Of a DNA stretch of 64,000 nt, positions 10,874-20,521 are shown in pieces. Where the stretch lies: the NCBI GenBank assembly GCA_965649825.1, contig OZ287699.1, positions 682,001-746,000 on the forward strand. The letters run 5' to 3'. The notes beneath the pieces were generated by a model. It saw nothing but the letters and a program-made list of their open reading frames with translations, made no database searches and had not been told where the DNA came from. Each line of letters opens with the position of its first letter. Position 1 is the stretch's first letter. The translations under genes were made by a program, and so were the position numbers. This DNA is from Penicillus capitatus. Taxonomy: Eukaryota > Chlorophyta.

Positions 10874-11713
10874 CGACGTTTAATACGAAGGCCGCCGAGG
10901 GGGCGCGAGAGAGCGAACGGCATTTCGAACTTCACAGAGACGAAGCCGAAGGGAACCACGCAACTGATCGATAAATCGCTTGGCCTACACGAAATCGATA
11001 CGGCAAATACGACTGTCAATCTACGGAGAATCGATCTATCGATTCTTTATCAGTCTACAATTCCGCTGATCGAATACTATAACGCCGGTCTGTTAGATCA
11101 TAGAACGTCACTGTTGATTGACGTGCCGTTACTATATAAAACCATTTACCGATGTTCCTGTAAGAATACCCGTGCGATTCGTCTCTATTCGTGGCCTCGA
11201 CGCGCTCAGATCTCTGCAACACCCTTAATCCTAACAAGTATTTGATCAATCGCCTGCGAAAAACATCGATGATCGATTGCAAAATCGAGACCGATCGAAG
11301 ATCGTGCATCTATCGAAGCTTGATCGTCTGGTCTAATTAGTAGCTCATTCGGGAGGCATAGTGTTTTCGATCGCCTCGTGAATTTCGATCGAAGCGCGAT
11401 CTTTGTGGCGGCGATGCGGCGTATTGATCGTGGTTTCTGAAGAGTCTGCTTCTTCGGATCTCTGTCTGCATGAAGAACAGAGTTCCGCGAGGACGAAGAG
11501 ATGAATGCGACTGAGATGGAGAGTAAAACGACGACATGCGTAAAATGAAAGTCATGTATGTTAGATAGCCACTGCTCAGCTATGCCTCAGACTCAATGTC
11601 GATTTCGAATACCATATGCTAGTAAGCTTGCAACAGCTACAGCTATTGATTCTATCGGTGACGGCTGAACATCATAGATTTGCCGATGGGTTCTCCTCCT
11701 AAGTGAGATAGCG
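10874..11713. other. GATC-rich spacer
   Basis: No gene recognised. It lies upstream of the CS-cyclophilin gene and upstream of the glutathione transferase-like frame, so it probably carries two divergent promoters. GATC and ATCGAT strings are frequent. Confidence 0.4.
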
Positions 11714-12480
11714 TTGTCATTAAAACGACAATATAGGATTCAGACAGGTCGAGAGTATCTTCTTTTTTATTCGGATTGCCGTTTGTTTTCCGTCTTCTTT
11801 TCCATTTGTTCAAAAATTTCATCTCTTAATACGTTCTGTAAACCGCTTCCCCCGTCCGATCCGGCTGAAAAAGCAAAAGTCGTTGTTGCATGCACATCCC
11901 CTATCCTTCGATGGATGCTCGGCCCAGGTGTTACAGCGATGCTTCGAAGCCATCGTAACATACATGAAGCAACGAAACTACACTTATTCTATGGTAGGGT
12001 ATCGATCTGTTTATCAGCATAAATCATCCGAATCGTGTCACAGAGGAAGGAACTGGAGAATCGACATGCTCAGCAGCAGATCGAAGAAATCAAAATATGT
12101 TCGACCGACTGGAGCATCAGATCAGCACTGCGTGCCTTCAGGCAGAGATGGTCCTGTGGGATGCATATCTGGGTGCGCAGAGATACGCGGCAACAGACGC
12201 ATTCACTCTCGCAGGTACTGCTCCTCGGCAACTGGTTCTGTCTGCAAGTGCCACGTTTCACCAGATGCGATGTTGGCGCCGATGCTCTTGATTCTAGGAA
12301 GGTTTGGAATGACATTCAAAGACTATCTATCCTAACGTAAAAAGTACTGCGAGATGATACGGGCAAGCACGGATCTCGCTTGTTCGTCCCTGAGCTGCGT
12401 GTGTTCAGGAGTATCCATCTGTGACGAAGACCTCTCCCCCACACTGGGTTGGCGCCGAACCTGCATACTCGTTCATGGAT
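11714..12480 (+). pseudogene. glutathione S-transferase-like gene with broken frames
   Basis: The C-terminal helical domain of a cytosolic glutathione S-transferase is recognisable in pieces. LPPSDPAEKAK is followed by VLQRCFEAIVTYMKQ across a 49-base intron (11887-11935). After a 50-base intron (about 11994-12043) comes RKELENRHAQQQIEEIK. In another frame, MFDRLEHQIS and AATDAFTLA follow. A further 50-base intron then leads to DAMLAPMLLILGRFGMTFKDY. Frame breaks occur inside an AAAA run near 12090 and again in the stretch 12330-12345, where the expected NVKKYCEM peptide would need shifts. No N-terminal thioredoxin-like domain was found upstream. Either this is a decaying gene or the assembly has homopolymer errors; I favour neither strongly. 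If intact it would conjugate glutathione to electrophiles in the cytosol. Confidence 0.55.
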
Positions 12481-12708
12481 TGTCTGTAGTCTTGGATATT
12501 CTTTCTTCGATTTGAATGACACTTGGCAATAGATGCCATTTGGGTGGCAGTAGTTTACAATCGAGCTTCTTTGTGGTTCTCCGAGTCCTGCATGTTTAAA
12601 CCGAGTCGATCGAACACACCTCTAGCAACCTGGACTGGGATGCATAAGGGATGTCTTTTTTCGCTTTTTCGACGCGTTCGTTATCGCGAGCTACATCGTC
12701 TACTGTGC

Positions 12709-12838
12709 CTGTACAGTCGCCACAAATGAGATGGCCTAAACAGCTTAACATGTGTCTGTACAATTGCCACAAATGAGATGGCCTAAACAGCTTATCATGT
12801 GTCTGTACATTTGCCTCAAATGAGATGGCCTAAACAGA
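12709..12838. repeat. 47-bp tandem repeat, three copies
   Basis: Three direct copies with a 47-base period share caaatgagatggcctaaaca, starting near 12723, 12770 and 12817. Each is preceded by a CTGTACA-type string. Copies differ at few positions, so the array is young. Confidence 0.9.
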
Positions 12839-13055
12839 ATATCCCTCTTTTTATTTAACAAAACAAACAGAATGTGATCGATTCAGTAGTACGTCATCAA
12901 GGTTGTAAAATCTAGTTTGCACAAGTCCAGCATTCTTAAATGCTTGAAAGATAAAAAATGGGATAAAGATATGCAGAAAGGCCAAATGGCTATTCGTCTA
13001 GAGGTAATTAAGAATGTCCAACAACAACTGAAATGTATGCGATCGACTTGATAAA
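12839..13055. other. AT-rich spacer
   Basis: Short AT-richer stretch between two repeat arrays; no gene seen. Confidence 0.4.
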
Positions 13056-14395
13056 AGGCTGTCTGCTCCTGGAGGCTGATAATAGGCTGTCTGCTGCGTC
13101 ATCGTAGGCTGCCGGATGTTAAATCAATAGCTATCTGCTGCTGGAGGCCGATAATAAGTTGTCTGCTGCTCAGTCTTGATCGTAAATTGTCGTCTTCGTC
13201 ATAGTTTTTCGAATTCCAGATCACAGGATGTCTGCTGCTGGAGGCTGTCAGATGTCAATGATATAGGATGTCTGCTGCTGGAGGCCGATAATAGGTTGTC
13301 TGCTGCTGGGTCTTGATCGTCGTTTCTCGTCGTCATCGTAGGCTTTTAGATGTCGGGTCATAGACTGCCGGAGGCTTGATCACACACCATCGGATTCCAG
13401 ATTTAGGCTGTCGCCTTCATCATACGCCGTCGAATGTCAGATCAGAGACTGCTGTTGAGGCTTCATCATCGGTTGTTCATCATCGTCTGTTGGATTCCAG
13501 ATCATATCGGTTGTCTGCTGCTGGCGGTCAGATCATAAGGCTGTCGGAGGCTTCATCGTAGGTTCTCGTCTTCATTGTTCGCCGTCGGATGTCAAATCAT
13601 AGATTATCCGCTGCCGTCGGATCATAGCTTGTCTGCTGCTTGCTTCATCGTAGCTCCCGGATGTCAAATCAAATCCCGTCTGCCGCTTGATGTCAGATGA
13701 TAGGCTGCTGGAGGCTTGCTTCATCACACGCCGTCGAATGTCAAATCATATTCTGTCTGCTTCTGAAGGATTGCTTCATCATAGGCTGTCAGATATCGGA
13801 TCATGTAAGTTGTCTGCTGCCGGAGGCTGTCAGATTATAGGCCGTCGGAGGCTTCATCATAGGTCTGTCGGACTCCAGATCATAAATTATCTTCTGCTTG
13901 AGGCTTGATCGCAGGTCGTCGTCTTCATCATAGATTGTGGCAGGCTTCATCATGGGTTGTCGTTCTCATCAATGGGCTGTAGGATTCCATATCATAGCAT
14001 GTCTGCTGCTGGAGGAGGCTTGATCGCAGGTTTTTCGTCTTCATCGTAGGCTGTCGGGTTTCAGATCATAAATTATATGCTATGGAGGCCTCATCGTGGG
14101 TTGTTCGTCACCATCATCTGTCGGATTCCAGATCAGAGGCTGTCGTCTTCATCGGCCGCCGTCGGATGTCAGATCATGTGGGTTGTCTGCTAGAGACTTC
14201 ATTGTAGGCTGTCGGATTCCAGATCAGAGGCTGTCGTCTTCATCGTACGCCGTCTACTGTCGAATTTTGGATCATTGGATGTTTGCTGCCAGAGTCTTCA
14301 TCGTGGGTTGTCATCGTCATCGTCATCTGTCGGATTCCAGATCATAAGCTGTCTGCCTGGAGGCTTCATCGTAGGTTTTCGGATGTCGGCTTCGT
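13056..14395. repeat. degenerate minisatellite, about 1.3 kb
   Basis: The segment is built from scrambled variants of a few words: ctgtctgctgctggaggct, ttcatcataggctgtc, ggattccagatcata and gtcggatgtcagatcat. They recur every 40-70 bases in the same orientation with many substitutions and small indels, so no single exact period is visible. All forward frames are repeatedly stopped. It looks like an old tandem array. Cysteine- and Ser-rich short frames within it are by-products of the repeat. Confidence 0.85.
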
Positions 14396-14411
14396 CACGT
14401 GTCGTCTCTTG

Positions 14412-15420
14412 TTAGCACAGCTGGTCATGAGAGAAACTTTTTGGCCAGCATAATGACATTGCTTCCTCGGCAGATTTCTCTAGGTCTCTCAGAGCTTCGC
14501 AGAATTCACTGGCTGATGAACTAGCACTCTGACCTTGGACGACATCTCTTCTTGACGAGCAACACTTGTTCCAATAGACCAACTGTTAACGAAAGTGAAA
14601 CGTTTGCATCGGCTGGGTTTGATTGTACTGATCAGAGATCAATCGGTGAACTAATCTCTACAGGCGATGCAGTGATGCTGATTGAGACAGTAATCTGCAC
14701 TGAGGGCTTTCTGTCTGAATCAAAGCTCGATGACCAGCCATTGCCTCTCAAACGGTAATCGATCGATCTTCTACGTCAAGACTTCACACATCAATTCTCC
14801 AGTGTCCTCCACAAAGATCCGAATCTTCTGGCCTGTCTGGAACATCGTATTCAGCTTTTGTTTTTCGCATTCTAACGTTCCATACCTTTGATACTATATA
14901 TCTGCGGAAGAATGAATGCTTCTCTCAACTGTACTGTTTCCCTCGTCGAGTACTGATATGAAATGGCGTGAGGGAACATTCGAGTCTGTCCATGAGAGAT
15001 TCAGACGCCGTAGTCAACTCTCTGGACACTACTCTTCTCTTGGCGATGTCCTTGCACTTCTCCCAGTCGAGCGGGTCCATGTCGTCTATCAGCTCCTGGA
15101 GCGTCAGCCACTTGGATGTCGTCATCGTCTTGGCTCTGAACCAGTTGCCGATGACGCATACCTCCGAGGCCGCAAAGCCGCCGCAATTTCAGTTGCTGCC
15201 AGACACACACCCAAGTGAAACCGATCTCTACTATCGTGCATGCACCACGTACCTTGCTGACTTAGGGGAATTCTTGTGGATGGAGGGGGCGACGTTGCGT
15301 GTCTGGCGAAGCGGCAGGTCTTGGACTCAGCTGGGAAGGAGTCTCTGAGGCTGCTGGGTCTCGAGTTTCTTTCCAAGACGCTGGGAAAGCACGACTCGGG
15401 TAGGTTCGTTGTTCCAGGCT
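14412..15420 (-). CDS. unknown protein, duplicated family copy A
   Basis: Minus-strand coding stretches, read in order, are RDSFPAESKTCRFARHA with PPPSTRIPLSQQ (about 15380-15255), then an intron starting gtacgt. Next comes an exon with TTSKWLTLQELIDDMDPLDW and EKCKDIAKRR (about 15160-14930). This is followed by TMFQTGQKIRIFVEDTGELM (near 14850), sequence rich in Ser and Thr, and a last exon ending SAEEAMSLCWPKSFSHDQLC with its stop at 14412. The same modules recur at 16.0-17.1 kb, so this is one member of a local duplicated family. The DWEKCKDIAK helix followed by a basic stretch in the sister copy hints at DNA or RNA binding, but no known domain is recognised. The start and some splice joins are unresolved. 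Confidence 0.45.
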
Positions 15421-15429
15421 TCGATAGTT

Positions 15430-15650
15430 ATGCCATGTGCAGGTCTGCGTCGATCTGCATCAAGGCAGATCGACAGCAGACTCATGCACATGGCAGTAGC
15501 TATGGCTTCTTGAGCCGCCTCCATGTGCAAGACTGCGTCGATCTGCATCGAGGCAGATCGACGGTAGATTCATGCACATGGAGTAGCTACGCACAAGGTC
15601 TGCGTCGATCTGCATCGAGGCAGATCGACGGCAGACTCATGTACATGCCC
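15430..15650. repeat. three tandem stem-loop units
   Basis: Three copies of a 37-base inverted repeat occupy 15444-15480, 15532-15568 and 15599-15635. Each has arms tctgcgtcgatctgc and gcagatcgacggcaga around a six-base loop (atcgag or atcaag), with a one-base bulge. The first unit is nested in a second inverted repeat (gccatgtgca / tgcacatggc), and catgcacatg follows each unit. The arms pair almost perfectly in all three copies. Confidence 0.85.
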
Positions 15651-15999
15651 CTTGTCGACCATGGGCTGATGTCTGCGTGCTTCCTACGCGTCTCCTCTTC
15701 GACTGGCCACGAGTTGGGTGGAACCGAGAAGACAGCTGGCAATGTTATTCCCCAGGTAATGGACTTAATCAGAACTCCCCGGCTTTGTCGCTTCGGTCCT
15801 TAAAGATCACTGGCTTTGATTCCAGCCTTCTGTTCGCCAAAGAAAATTTATCGTTGGCCGAATTCTTGATGGGGATCTTCTTTCATCCATATCTGCTAGG
15901 ATGGGCCTCCACCAGATAGTGTTTCTTTCTCCCTCTGTGAACTGCACAATCGTTTAGGAGAGAGTGCGTAAAGGGTGGGCTGACCTGGCGATTGCAATC

Positions 16000-17143
16000 A
16001 CGGAGTGTTGGTTGTTAATCTCTAGAACAGTCTCACATCTGACTGCCTGCAGCCGCTCCAGATCCGTCCTGCGTCGCAGCTGGACTCGCTCTCCACTCCG
16101 GAGACCGCATCCTCCGTCCTGCGCACAGAGTGAGGAGAGGGATCCCTGGCAGAAACGATGGGCACCTCTTGGCAAACCTCTTCGGTCGCTTGTGTTTCGG
16201 CTTCCTGGCAGCTCGAGGTGCGGCTCTGCCGCGTCTTCTCCTCTTCTCCGTCTCCTTCGGCTCTCTGGCGGCCTTCAGCGATCTCTTGCGGCATCGATGG
16301 CGGTTCAGTCGCACCACCTGCTGGTAGGCGACATTCATCTTCTTGGCGATGTCCCTGCACTTCTCTCAGTCGAGCGGATCCATGTCGTCCATCAGCTCCT
16401 GGATTGTCAGCCACTTGGACGTCGTCATCCTCTTGGGGCTGAACCAGTTTCCGATGACGCACACCTCCGCCGCCGCAAAGCCGCCGGCCTTCCAGTTGCT
16501 GCCAGACACACCCAAAGTGAAACGGATCCAGAGAGAGAGGGAGCACGTACCTTGGCGACGAAGGGGAATTCTTGTGGCTGGCGGAGGCGACGGTTGCATG
16601 TCTCCGGCGAAACGGTAAGTCTTGGACTCGGCCGGGAAGGAGTCCCAGAGCTGCCGAGTGGTGAAGGCGTAGTCCACCGCGAGCAGTGGACGTGCTCCGT
16701 CGACTCCTCCTCCGCAGACGCCTCTTCTCTCTTGGCGACGGTTGCGTGTCCGGCGAAGCGGTAGGTCTTGGACTCGGCCGGGAAGGAGTCTCTGAAGCTA
16801 CCGAGTCTCGAGCTTCTTCCCAGGACGTTGGGAAAGCACGACTCGGCGGCGCAGGTGCTTCTCTCTGCCGCTGCAAACCCGCCGGCCTTCCAGTTGCTGC
16901 CAGACACACCCCATGCAAGACCGATCCAGAGAGAGATAGGGAGCACGTACCTTGGTGTCGAGGGGGAATTCTTGTGGTTGGAAGACCGTACCCGAAGAAA
17001 GTTGTCGTCGGGGGGTCTTTGAGTGCGCGCTTGGGAAATCGGCGCACAGTTCGGAAAAGCGGAAATGCGAAAACTGGTATGGCGCCTCGCGTTTTATGGT
17101 CGAGGATGTGACAGCTGCAACAAATTCGACCGCGGTTAGCCAA
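16000..17143 (-). CDS. unknown basic protein, duplicated family copy B
   Basis: Minus-strand reading gives three successive modules that end in TRIP..(R/S)Q directly before a gtacgt donor, near 16965, 16560 and (copy A) 15250. Each following intron is nearly identical over about 85 bases. Exons contain RDSFPAESKTYRFAG (twice, near 16790 and 16650) and VDYAFTTRQLW. They also contain MTTSKWLTIQELMDDMDPLD with WEKCRDIAKKMNVAYQQVVR. The C-terminal region is Lys/Arg-rich (EKRRRRGRAAPRAARKPKHK), suggesting a nuclear, nucleic-acid-binding protein. That is inference from composition. The stop is probably near 16033. Exon order shows internal duplication, and it is unclear whether one or two genes are present. 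Confidence 0.4.
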
Positions 17144-17221
17144 TCAGAATGCGCGATTCTCTCTGCGGCAATCTGACGTCAGACGAAAATGGGTCGAACG
17201 TCACTTCGCTCGGCAGGCAAC

Positions 17222-18442
17222 CTACCACATCGCCAATGGACTGATCTCACAGTGGAGAGATATCGAGACTATGAGGGTCGGCATGGCCTCTTCCAGGAAG
17301 ACCAGATCCCTTGTCTTCTCGTGCTGCATGGGCAAGCGAATCTGCTCACCACACCCCTTTTGCTCCCGAGCGACGGATGGAGGCAAAGAGCATGGAGGAT
17401 GTGACTGACCTTTGCCGAGTCTTCCTTGTCCCCGTCCTCCTGGGACGCATCGGGAAGCACCGTGGAATGTACATAGGGCAGAACAGTGAACTGGCTGCGA
17501 CTTCTCACTCGAGATCTTCGGGACGCGTCCTTTCGCTATGTAGACGTCGAAGTCGTCGTGGTGGATGTTGATGAGGGACTTCCATATGAGCGCCTTCAGT
17601 TCTGTCCCCAGTCGACGACAGCCGTTGATGGGAAACTCTTCCTCGAGCAAGCTCCAGAAGCGACTCAGAGAGCAATCTCGCAGCAGTGCACGCGTTAAGC
17701 CTTCGTGCGATAACGCATTCGTCGCACGCACCTCGGCGCCCCTCCAGCGCGATTTGCTTGATCGCCTCGTCGACTCATGTCGTTACCAGGCACGAGGGAG
17801 GGAGCAGAAAGCATTCTTACAGCAAAACAGGGCTGAGATGTTGGCCTCAATAAAATCGTGGCGCAGTTTCAGAATGAGTTTGATTTCGGCTGGACTCAAT
17901 CGCCAATTGATGCTCTCTCCTTCATCTCCCCAGTAATCCAGCATCTCCTCCACGCTCTCGAATCACAAAATGGTAGCCATCTGTCTCAGGCGTGCGAATC
18001 TCTTTCGGACTGAGCTCTGATAGATCTTGGAAAAGTGCGAAAGTAGCAGTCGGCGCTTTGCGACCGCTTGACACAGGTGCCAGATGCCAAATTCGGCAGG
18101 CGTCGGCATCGGACGTCGAGGTCGTTTTCCAGGGCTTCCTGTGCATCGGACACGAAGTTTCGCATGAAGGATCATCATCCAGCGAGGAGGACCTTTGGCA
18201 GCCAGTAGTTCGGAGCAGGGGCGTAGAGCATCGCCGCACCGCGCATTAACGCCAGACAGTGCTCGGGAACGCATTCCCTGTACTCCCAGACGCTCTGACG
18301 CGGGATTTGTTTTGATCATCTTGTTATCAGTAACAGAAGCTAGGTAGTGAATTGCATCATCATCTGGGACCTTCTGAAGGATTTGCAGACCGAGACGCTT
18401 TCCCCTGGAGCTATCTTGGAAAGATCTACATATGGGGGACAA
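17222..18442 (-). CDS. unrecognised multi-exon protein
   Basis: Several minus-strand stretches look coding. YRECVPEHCLALMRGAAMLY with NYWLPKVLLAG lies near 18270-18180. FMRNFVSDAQEALENDLDVR lies near 18170-18110. MLDYWGDEGESINWRLSPAE with IKLILKLRHDFIEANISALF lies near 17950-17835. FWSLLEEEFPINGC with ELKALIWKSLINIHHDDFDV lies near 17670-17540. They sit in different frames and need introns, of which gtaaga near 17831 is a good donor. The content is helical and acidic-to-neutral with no signal peptide. I know no family with this set of motifs. The 5' end and total exon number are uncertain. Confidence 0.35.
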
Positions 18443-18888
18443 TCACACCTATTCATTCAGGATCTATATCTGTGGGGTTTTGTGGATATCATCTGCTTTA
18501 GCATAGATGGTCACACTTTCACTTTTTATGAACTCGTTGAATTGCATTGGCGGCGACGAGGTCAAGAAACCAGATGTAACTCGAGAGCAATCTGTTGAAG
18601 CCGTTTCAACGCTATGCGTTCTCGCAGTTGTTTACTTGTGGAGTTGGACAATGTGTGGGTGCTTTGACCTTTACCAGATCTCCACCTCTTGTTGCGGCTC
18701 GCACTCGGCCTTGTGTGCCAAAACGTACTACTTGCCTGTACGCCAAACGCGATACAGACCCTCTGAAAAGACGGCCTGCCTTTCGTGGACCATCCTAAGG
18801 GCAATGTGGACGTGCGTTTAGGATCAACGTGATGTGACCAAACTTGTTCTCAGCCAGCCACCTGAGGTTATCATTTCATGGTCCTTAA
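18443..18888. other. spacer upstream of ankyrin gene
   Basis: No supported gene; short frames only. It separates the 5' ends of the minus-strand unknown gene and the ankyrin gene, so a bidirectional promoter is possible. Confidence 0.35.
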
Positions 18889-19878
18889 ATGGTTAGTGAT
18901 TGTCTGGGAGATTCAGAGGTCAGACCGGAAGAGTTCTCGTCGCATCGAGACGCCTTCCACAACTCCACTGACGACTCTGAAGATCGTTTGGATCAAGGGG
19001 ATCTGAACGGACGTTTCCAAAAACGGCCCAGCCTGTGGTGGCGAGGGGCTGAGTCGCTCCAGCGGTCGCAGCAGAGCGATTTGGGTCCCTGTCTCGGCAA
19101 CGCGTGGTTGCATGAGATGGAGTCGACAATGAATGACAGAAATCCAGGCGTCCACATGGAGTCGTCTGGTCCATCAAATGCGAGTTACGTTCGTGCGGCG
19201 TCCAATGATGCGCAGTCGACTGCCCTGTCGAGTGCGTTGCGCGCTCAGCGTCCGAGTAGCCCCTCGACGTCCAACAGCTCGACGCCGGCTGTCGTCGCGA
19301 ACGCCGACGCGTGAGGGCCGTCCCGTTCACTGCTCAGGAAAGTACGCGTCGCCCTCCACATTGCGTCCTCCAAAGGACACTTAAAAGTTGTCAAAGTGCG
19401 TCGCCCAAGCGCATTGTACGTCTGTCACGGTAGAAAGATAGCACAGGTCCTTATCGCAGCTGGAGCTGACATCAATGTCACCAACAAATACAGAAGGTCT
19501 GCTCTCTATGCAGCATCAGGTGAAGGACGCACAGAAATAGTGAAAGCATGGCTTCACAGTGAAACTACCCCATTTGTCTCATATACGATCGATCGCAGCT
19601 GCTGATCGAAACCGGCGCCAACGTGGAAGCCAAGACGGATCTCGGTTGGACTCTATTGCACAGCGCATCATCTCACGGTCATCTGGACGCTGCTAAAGTC
19701 AGCAAGAATGCTCCGCTGCCGAATACATATCTTTTTCTAGGTCCTCGTTAATGCTAGAGCGTCGAAGTCGAGCTTGACTGGAGAAAGAAAAACCCCTCTT
19801 GAACACGTTTGTGCTGACGTGCATGCTCATTGTTCCGAAAACACTCGCTCGGAACTCAAAAAACTGCTGACGCCATAA
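18889..19878 (+). CDS. ankyrin-repeat protein
   Basis: Ankyrin repeats mediate protein binding; no catalytic domain is present. The first exon (18889-19310) encodes 140 mostly disordered, Ser/Asn-rich residues. The repeats follow: ALHIASSKGHLKVVK (19338-19395), VLIAAGADINVTNKYRRSAL (19447-19545), LLIETGANVEAKTDLGWTLL (19599-19697) and VLVNARASKSSLTGERKTPL (19741-19878). Middle exons are each exactly 99 bases, one 33-residue repeat. All introns between repeats fall at the same place, after the final Lys, in phase 0. The second inter-repeat intron (19546-19598) starts GC instead of GT. The join of the first two exons needs a 27-base intron (19311-19337), or a 69-base one from an upstream donor. 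The total is 271 residues with the short intron. Confidence 0.8.
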
Positions 19879-20521
19879 AGCAGATGTCTGTCAGCAGCGT
19901 TCTTTTTTCCTTGTCTGCGTCAATCACATCACTCTAGTGTGGTGAGACGTTGACAGCAATATAAACTCCTGCTATAAATCACTCTGTCTGGCCAGAGTAT
20001 TTGTGATGGTACGCCTAAGAGCGTTCCTGAAGCGCTTTTGTTAGCGGTTCACTTTAATCAACTGGGGTGTTACTGACGCTTTTCCTTGATAGTGCGCAAA
20101 CGACGACACCAAAATCATCGACATAAGACTGCCCCATCAATCAAACGGTAGAAGACTGTCCCATGAGACTAACCGATAACCCAAGAACTTCCAAAGATCT
20201 CTGTTGATGGCTCGGTAAAGAAGTTGGTCGCACTCGAGCGTACTTCTCTTATAGCAAGATAAACGACAAGACACAGTTGAAATGGCGATGTTGTTTAACG
20301 GCGGAAATGATTCGAGATCGATTCGTTCACAGTTCGCGGTCGGCGACTGCCTGAAAGTGAAACGTTCTAATCGATCGGCGTCGTTTTGTGCCTAACGGTG
20401 TTCGATCGTTTTCGCTAGGTCCTTCGAGTGGTTTGTTTGACGTTCAGAAGGTGTGAAGACCTCCGGATCGCAATCGCAAAGTCGATTGCGTCTGATCGCC
20501 TCGCGGCAGTTGTTAAGGGCA
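19879..20521. other. spacer upstream of hydrolase gene
   Basis: No gene seen. It should contain the ankyrin gene's 3' end and the promoter of the secreted hydrolase gene. Confidence 0.4.

Noticed and set aside
13376-14347. Short Cys/Ser-rich frames in the minisatellite
   Set aside because: They are by-products of the repeated words; frames stop within one or two units.
15430-15650. CRISPR array
   Set aside because: Only three palindromic units with non-unique, repeat-like spacers in a eukaryotic, intron-rich context.
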